Shown piece after piece: positions 58,464 to 64,000 of a stretch of DNA of 64,000 nucleotides; position 1 is the stretch's first letter; each line of letters starts with the position of its first letter. The translations under genes were made by a program, and so were the position numbers. Source of the DNA: Hibiscus mutabilis (Eukaryota > Streptophyta > Magnoliopsida > Malvales > Malvaceae); the NCBI GenBank assembly GCA_019671005.1, contig CM033714.1, forward strand, positions 82,265,909 through 82,329,908. The letters run 5' to 3'. The notes below the pieces were generated by a model. That model had not been told where the DNA came from. It was given only the letters and a program-made list of their open reading frames with translations, and did not search any database.

Positions 58464-58862
58464 TATTCACTTTGGCCCATATTCTTTTTTAAAGTATTTT
58501 AACCCTCAACATTTCATTTTGGGTCAAAATAGTCCCTCTATGGATGAAAATTGTTAGTCAACTAACGATAGATAGCTTGAAATAACTTGACAAAATGACA
58601 CGTCATCAATTTTTATTATATATTTTTATATAATTTTATAAAGTTATTTTTTGGTTGATGTGTCATTCTGTCAAAACCAACACATTTTGTCTATATAACA
58701 CCGCTATGTTAGCGTGCACTGTCATGTAAGTTTGTCACGTCATTTTAATGCATTTATCGTTAGTTGACTAACAATTTTTGTTCGTGAATGGTCAACTTGA
58801 CTTAAAATAAAACATTAAAGGTTAAAGTGCTTCAAAAAAATAAAAACCAAAGTGTCTATTCA
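58464..58862. mobile_element. MITE-like inverted-repeat element, ~400 bp
   Basis: The left arm AAATATTCACTTTGGC and the right arm, inverted, GAATAGACACTTTGG continue as inverted repeats for about 110 bp, up to AATTGTTAGTCAACTAACGATA, which is present in both arms. The sequence between is AT-rich. The flanks (CATTTGATT and CAAATTGAA) do not give a clear duplication. Confidence 0.7.
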
Positions 58863-59807
58863 AATTGAATATATATATAAATATATGGTGTTTTTACAAA
58901 AATATATTGTTTTTTTAAAAACTGTTTATCAAAATAACACACTTCCAATGTTAGTTATCAAAATGACATTTATTTCTGACAAATATGACAAAGAGGCGTT
59001 TGTCATGACGGGATATTGCCTTATTTGATAATTCAATCAACAGATTCTAAGAATTTTCTTGATTTATGTGAAAGATGCACTTCATCAACTACACTTTTAA
59101 AATGTTTGAAAAAAAGTATTTAAGTGAAACATTGCAATTAATAATAATATTTTTATATTTTCAAGACCAAGTAATAAGAAAAATAAAATTACAAAAACTA
59201 AAGGAAAATTTTCATAAACTTTATAATAAAACAAAACAATGTGTATGAGGGAAAGAATTTTTATTTATTTATTTTGATCTATGAATAAAGTCCTAAGTTT
59301 TGAAAGATTATAATTTTATGATTAAATGTTCGATTGAAACGACTTTTTAATTTACGTAATTTATCGAGATTTACGCAGTGGCAAGAGGAATCAAAACTGT
59401 TTCAACCAAAAAAACAGTTTCCAAAAGTATCGTTTTAGCATATAATTAAAATTAAGCATTATTGTAGTAAATAATTTATAAATAAATATATTTCGGTGAA
59501 ATGTTATAACCCATACAACCTAAACTTCTAAAGAAAACCCTTGAAGTTTAAATTTAACAAACACATGTAAACTTTTTTTTGGTAATATACAAATTCGTCT
59601 TATAATTACAAAACAGAACAGTTGAAGTCCTGTCCACCAACCACATAGCTGGGTATAATTAACTACCTGTCTCCTATCCAACTATATTCATGCATGGAAT
59701 GATAGATTGTAAGCCAATGGTCAAATTAAATCGCGTACAAATACCAAACCATCAGCCCTGTCTATGTGCCGACTAATAGAATAAATTTTTTTTTGCCTTT
59801 TTTTGAT
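58863..59807. other. AT-rich spacer
   Basis: No supported gene or clear repeat. Confidence 0.45.
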
Positions 59808-59945
59808 TTTTTATGTATATTCCAATATTAATTAAAATTTAAAATTTTAAAATTAACGTTTAAAGTTTATGATATAATGTTTAGTTTTTAGAGTTTAATG
59901 TTTAAGATTTAGGGTTTAAATTTTTTAATATTGAATATACATAGA
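59808..59945. mobile_element. Small telomere-word inverted-repeat element
   Basis: TGTATATTCCAATATTAA at the left is matched, inverted, by TGTATATTCAATATTAAA at the right. The middle consists of GTTTAAAGTTTATG / TTTAGGGTTTAAA words, the opposite strand of the words in the copy at 16518-16768. Confidence 0.6.
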
Positions 59946-60849
59946 CACACAAAAATATTATGTTCCAATTACTATTGCTAACTCCCTTAACAATGATTTC
60001 TATCCACTGTCTCCTCCCTATCCTTGTTTGGATTTGTTCTTACATCGATCAATTCGAATTTATATCATTTAAATATTTGTATTGATTCAATTATTTTTAT
60101 TCTAAATGATATTAAATTTACATCTAATTATAAAGATATTTTTAATAGAAATATAATTGATTGACACAATATAAAATATTATCTTCATTCACCCTTCAAT
60201 AAACCAAAAATTAGAAAGGGAGAAAATCCACATGACAATTTGTGGGAACTTAACTCATACATTATGGAAGTGTATATTATTTTATATGTAATAGATTATC
60301 ATTATAAAATGTTTCTATAATTTAGTGTTATCCTTTTTTATAAATTTCAAAATAATAATAATAATAATAGTGTGCTTATAGCTGCTTCTAATAAAAATAT
60401 AGCATTAAACAAATATATTTAATGTTACTAGAATATGTTTTTATTTAGTCTCGAGAAATTAGATAATTAAACAATATATTTAATATTAATCATAATTTAT
60501 AGCAGATACACCAATATTTTTTAAATAATTAAATTTATATTTAAAATTGAATCTATAAATCTATAATAAGCTATACGAAATATTGGATGGATTGAGACAA
60601 ATATAAAAACATGAACAATCCTTAAAATTGTAACTTTATTAAAATATTTTTGTTAAGCAGAATATAAGTGTTCGTTTAGTTCTAGAAAATATTTTTTGTT
60701 TTTGTTTTTAATTTTTATTTTCAGAAAATAGTTTTTATTTTCTATTTTTTAAAAACTAAAAAACACATTTGATTAATAGGAATGAAAACTTGTTTTCAAA
60801 AATGAAAATAATAGAAATGTGTTTGGTATCTAGTTTTTTTAAATAAAAG
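59946..60849. other. AT-rich spacer
   Basis: No supported gene; a short (AAT)n tract lies at about 60350-60369. Confidence 0.45.
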
Positions 60850-61769
60850 GGCTTAAAGGTCAAATTAACTCTCAACGAAAAATTAAAAAATCAATTAAGC
60901 CCTTATAAAATTTTTACACCCAATTTAGCCCTCATAATTCAAATTACATTCAATCGGACTCTCATAATTCAAATTGCGATCAATTTAGCCCTCTCATAAC
61001 GTTGATCGTTAACTCACAAACAATCATTACGATAGTGACACGTGGTACACCTGAAAATATTTAAAAAAATCTAAAAAAACATATTTAAAATTAACCCCTC
61101 CACAACTACCCACCTTAAAATAGTTTGCTAATTAGTTCCATCTCCACAACTACCGTCTTCACTTGGATCCATTGAAATGCTATGGAATTTGCATAAGTTC
61201 GCATGAGTTGGAGTTAAATCTGACATCTCCAGGTTTCAACATCCATTTTCTTCTTAAAACACGTGGTTTGTTTGTTAAAGATTGTTTGATTCCTAGGAAA
61301 TTAGTAAATTCCTAGTGGAAAACTTGATTTGCATGGATTGGAGGAAGACTGGATAGGGGATCTACCAACTATGCTAGTTCTCACAGTAACGATAATAATG
61401 AGGTTTGGGATTTGAATTAAAAAATCAATAAAGACCTAATTGAAAAAAAAATCAAAACTATGATTGTTTTGAAATAAAAAATCAGTAAATAGCCAAATTA
61501 GAAAATATTTTTAAATTTTTAATTTTTTTAGAATTTTGAATATTTTTTAGATTCTTTTACGGTTTAATGATGTAACATTTTCAGAGTGTACCACGCATTA
61601 TCATTTTATTGGTTTTTAATAAGTTAATGATCAAAATTTGGTCAATTGTTACGAAAGGACTAAATTGAGTGTGTTTCGGCTAATGAGAGCTAAATTGGGT
61701 GCAAAAAATCAATAATAGATTAATTGATTTTTTTTATTTTTCGTTGAGGACTAATTTGATATTTATGCC
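60850..61769. mobile_element. Mutator-type inverted-repeat element, 920 bp
   Basis: The ends are GGCTTAAAGGTCAAATTA and, inverted, GGCATAAATATCAAATTA. Inverted similarity runs for about 90 bp (CTCAACGAAAAAT, AAAATCAATTAA, CACCCAATTTAG). The flanking nonamers are AAATAAAAG (60841-60849) and AAATAAAAA (61770-61778), 8 of 9 identical. There is no coding capacity. The tip resembles the element at 3382-4020. Confidence 0.8.
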
Positions 61770-62750
61770 AAATAAAAACAAACAAATAATTACTCATTAA
61801 ATAATTAAATTAAAGTATAATTATTAAAAGTATTATTATAATAAAAATTAAATAAATCAAAGTTCTAAAATTAGCATTAGAAGAATTCAAACCCGGATTA
61901 AATACAGTTAAAATTTAAAAAATTTACTTTCATGTTTTTCACTTTTCTGAAACATTTTCAATGAAAATGGTGAAAACATCTTTTTTATGTTTTCAAATTT
62001 TCACTCATTTTTTGTTTTTATTTTCTAAAAATCATTTTTAAATTTTACAACTAAACATGTTTTCTTCAATATATTCTATTTTCCAAAAAAATAAAAATAA
62101 AAATACATTGTATTCTTTGAACCAAACACACCATAAGTATCTTATTATTAATTCCTTATCAAGTCAATTCTCAATTGCGAAGACACACGCCATCTTTAAA
62201 AGTCTTAACTACCCTTTAATTAATTTTTTTCCCTTTACTTACCTGCCATTTTAATAACCCATCCCAATCCTCAATTCAATCCTCTATTGGGATAACTTTT
62301 ATTTAAGTGTAAACTATGTTTATTAAAGTTTGAGTAAATTTTCATTTTAGTTATTATGATTTTAAAAGTTATCAATAAATAATAAAATAGTACTTGTATC
62401 GTTAATCTTATTACAATGATCACATGTCATGTTAACAAAAAATATTAATATCTAATTTAGCTCCTAAACTATAATTATAATTTAAATTTAACCTCTAGAT
62501 TTACTCAATCTCCGCCAACCGAAAACTCCACATGCAAAGTAACCTCAACATGACCCATATATCCCATCAAATCATTATAGGTGAAAAGGAAGCTTGCTAT
62601 GGAACGATCCAATAAAGGTTTACCCGTCATTTAGTTGGGTTGATAATAAAATACCCCGCCAATCAAATTAAGTGGCGTTTATTATTATTATTATTTTTTA
62701 TCAAAGTAGAGTAGTAGCAAAAAATTTGTTACACAATAAATTTAAAAAAG
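61770..62750. other. AT-rich spacer
   Basis: No supported gene. The 65-codon ORF at 62057-62254 is low-complexity. Confidence 0.45.
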
Positions 62751-63615
62751 GGGTTAAGAGATTTTCTTATGCAAATTTTCTTTTGTATACACTAAATTTA
62801 AGAATAAGGTTCAAAAGATTTTCTTCTTAAATGGGTAAGCTAAAAAATCTCTTTACACACTAAATTTAAGAATAGAGTTCAAGAAATTTTTTCTCAAAAT
62901 GAGCATGCAAAAAATGTCTTTACACACTAAATTTAAGAATAGGGTTTATAAAATTTTCTTCTCAAATTGGTATGAAAAAAATGTCTTTGCACACTAAGTT
63001 TAAGAATAGGGTTCAAGAAATTTTCATTCTCAAATAGGTATGCAAAAAAATGTCTTTACACACTAAGTTTAAGAATAAGGTTCAAGAAATTTTCTTCTCA
63101 AATGGGTATGCAAAAAAATGTCTTTACACACTAAATTTAAGAATAGGGTTCAAGAAATTTTCTTCTTAATTGGGCATGAAAAAAATATCTTTACACACTA
63201 AATTTAAGAATAGGGTTCAAGAAATTTTCTTCTAAAATGGGTATGCAAAAAAAATGTCTTTACACATTAAGTTTAATAATAGGGTTCAAGAAATTTTCAT
63301 TCTAAAATGGGTATGCAAAAAAATGTCTTTACACATTAAGTTTAATAATAGGGTTCAAGAAATTTTCATTCTAAGATGGGTATGCAAAAAAATATCTTTA
63401 CACACTAAGTTTAAGAATAGGGTTCAAGAAATTTTCTTCTCAAATGGGCATGCAAAAAATATCTTTACTCCGCTAAGTTTAAGAATAGGGTTCAAGAAAT
63501 TTTCTTCTCAAATGAGTATGCAAAATAATCTTTTTACACACTAAATTTAAGAACAAGGTTTAAAAAGATTTATTCTCAAATAAGTGTGTAAAAAATCTCT
63601 TTACACACTAAATTA
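62751..63615. repeat. 68-bp tandem repeat array, about 12-13 units
   Basis: The unit reads TCTTTACACACTAAATTTAAG, AATAGGGTTCAAGAAATTTT, then CTTCTCAAATGGGTATGCAAAAAAATG. Consecutive CACTAA landmarks fall at 62992, 63061 and 63129 (68-69 bp). Outer units are more divergent than inner ones. The 96-codon ORF at 63254-63544 is simply four units whose length is close to a multiple of three. Confidence 0.9.
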
Positions 63616-63649
63616 AAAGAAATTATAAAAAAACAACACTAAATTAAAT

Positions 63650-63985
63650 GTATTTTTATTAAAAATAAAGATGCATATGCTCCCAGGCTCACTGCATCCA
63701 CCCCTGGGGCAGAGAGTGGGATAATTGAAAGCAATATTGCAATTAGAAAGGCGAAGAACAAAAGAGATCAACCATGAGATGGTTTCCAGTTTTTCCGAGA
63801 AACGGTTGTCGAGATTAATGAATGTGGCTCAAGAGTGAGGTTGTTTCTAAGAAGTACTTGTTGGTGGTGGTGGTGGTGATGGTTGTGTTAGGGGGAGGAA
63901 GCGGTAGTCGTAGGAAAATACTAATGGCTGCCGGAGCCAATAAGCATCTCCAGAGTCCGGCGGAAATGGAAGTTGCCTGAGTTAA
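63650..63985. other. GC-richer stretch of unknown nature at the window edge
   Basis: Base composition rises sharply after 63680. A (TGG)n tract at about 63862-63881 and CCGGAG/TCCGGCGGAAATGG words look exonic or leader-like, but neither strand gives a recognised protein before the window ends. It could be the edge of a gene lying to the right. Confidence 0.3.
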
Positions 63986-64000
63986 AAAAAAATTGTTAAA

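Noticed and set aside
63254..63544. 96-codon protein with a repeated SLHIKFNNRVQEIF motif
   Set aside because: It arises from four 68-bp tandem units that happen to stay open; other units contain stops and there is no start or splice context.
1..64000. tRNA, rRNA or snRNA genes
   Set aside because: I looked for cloverleaf boxes and ribosomal motifs while reading and saw none; a tRNAscan or Rfam run would be decisive.

Overview
This is nuclear DNA from a eudicot plant. It is strongly AT-rich, its genes are interrupted by GT-AG introns, and it holds a 100-base run of N at 17707-17806. Plant-only families are present: an ABA receptor, a BSK-type cytoplasmic kinase, a TBL O-acetyltransferase-like gene and an NPF7-type transporter. 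The repeats look like those of Malvaceae, and cotton is my guess, but that rests on recall of repeat style and was not searched.

Layout. 1-2576 is the 5' part of a minus-strand Ty3/Gypsy element (gag remnant, primer-binding site, 1460-bp LTR) that cuts a small ORF. 2577-8228 is gene-free, with three small terminal-repeat elements; two are bounded by 8-bp target duplications. 8229-12116 is a six-exon TBL33-like gene broken in exon 2. 14576-15214 (minus) is an intact single-exon PYR/PYL ABA receptor. 17913-20417 (minus) is a BSK gene whose kinase exons are in frame, but whose TPR exons are missing at an assembly gap. 20756-24929 is a nest of small transposons, including a 1.2-kb Mutator-type element, a hAT-like element nested in another element, and a TRIM-like miniature LTR element.

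25935-31200 is a minus-strand Ty1/Copia element that has lost its 3' end. 32085-34980 is a ~187-bp satellite split by a solo LTR. 35611-36750 is a decayed transposon ORF, and 37130-38000 is a ~137-bp repeat built on a perfect palindrome. 38492-45391 holds a FAR1/MULE-type transposase (plus) and, converging on it, a Ulp1-protease-like gene (minus) whose upstream exons resemble an HMG box. This is the layout of Kaonashi/CUMULE-type Mutator elements. 49409-50470 is another LTR-like sequence. 51597-54662 is an NPF7.3-like nitrate-transporter pseudogene with a 407-bp Mutator-type MITE in its last intron. The rest holds two LINE 3' ends, three more inverted-repeat elements and a 68-bp tandem array.

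Only the ABA receptor looks fully intact. The other three host-type genes are broken or incomplete. The most unusual signals are: the paired GTATCGATAC palindromes about 20 bp apart in two related Copia LTRs; the transposase plus Ulp1/HMG-like cassette; a family of small Mutator-like elements with degenerate AAACCCTAAA filling; and the many target-site duplications that can be read directly here.
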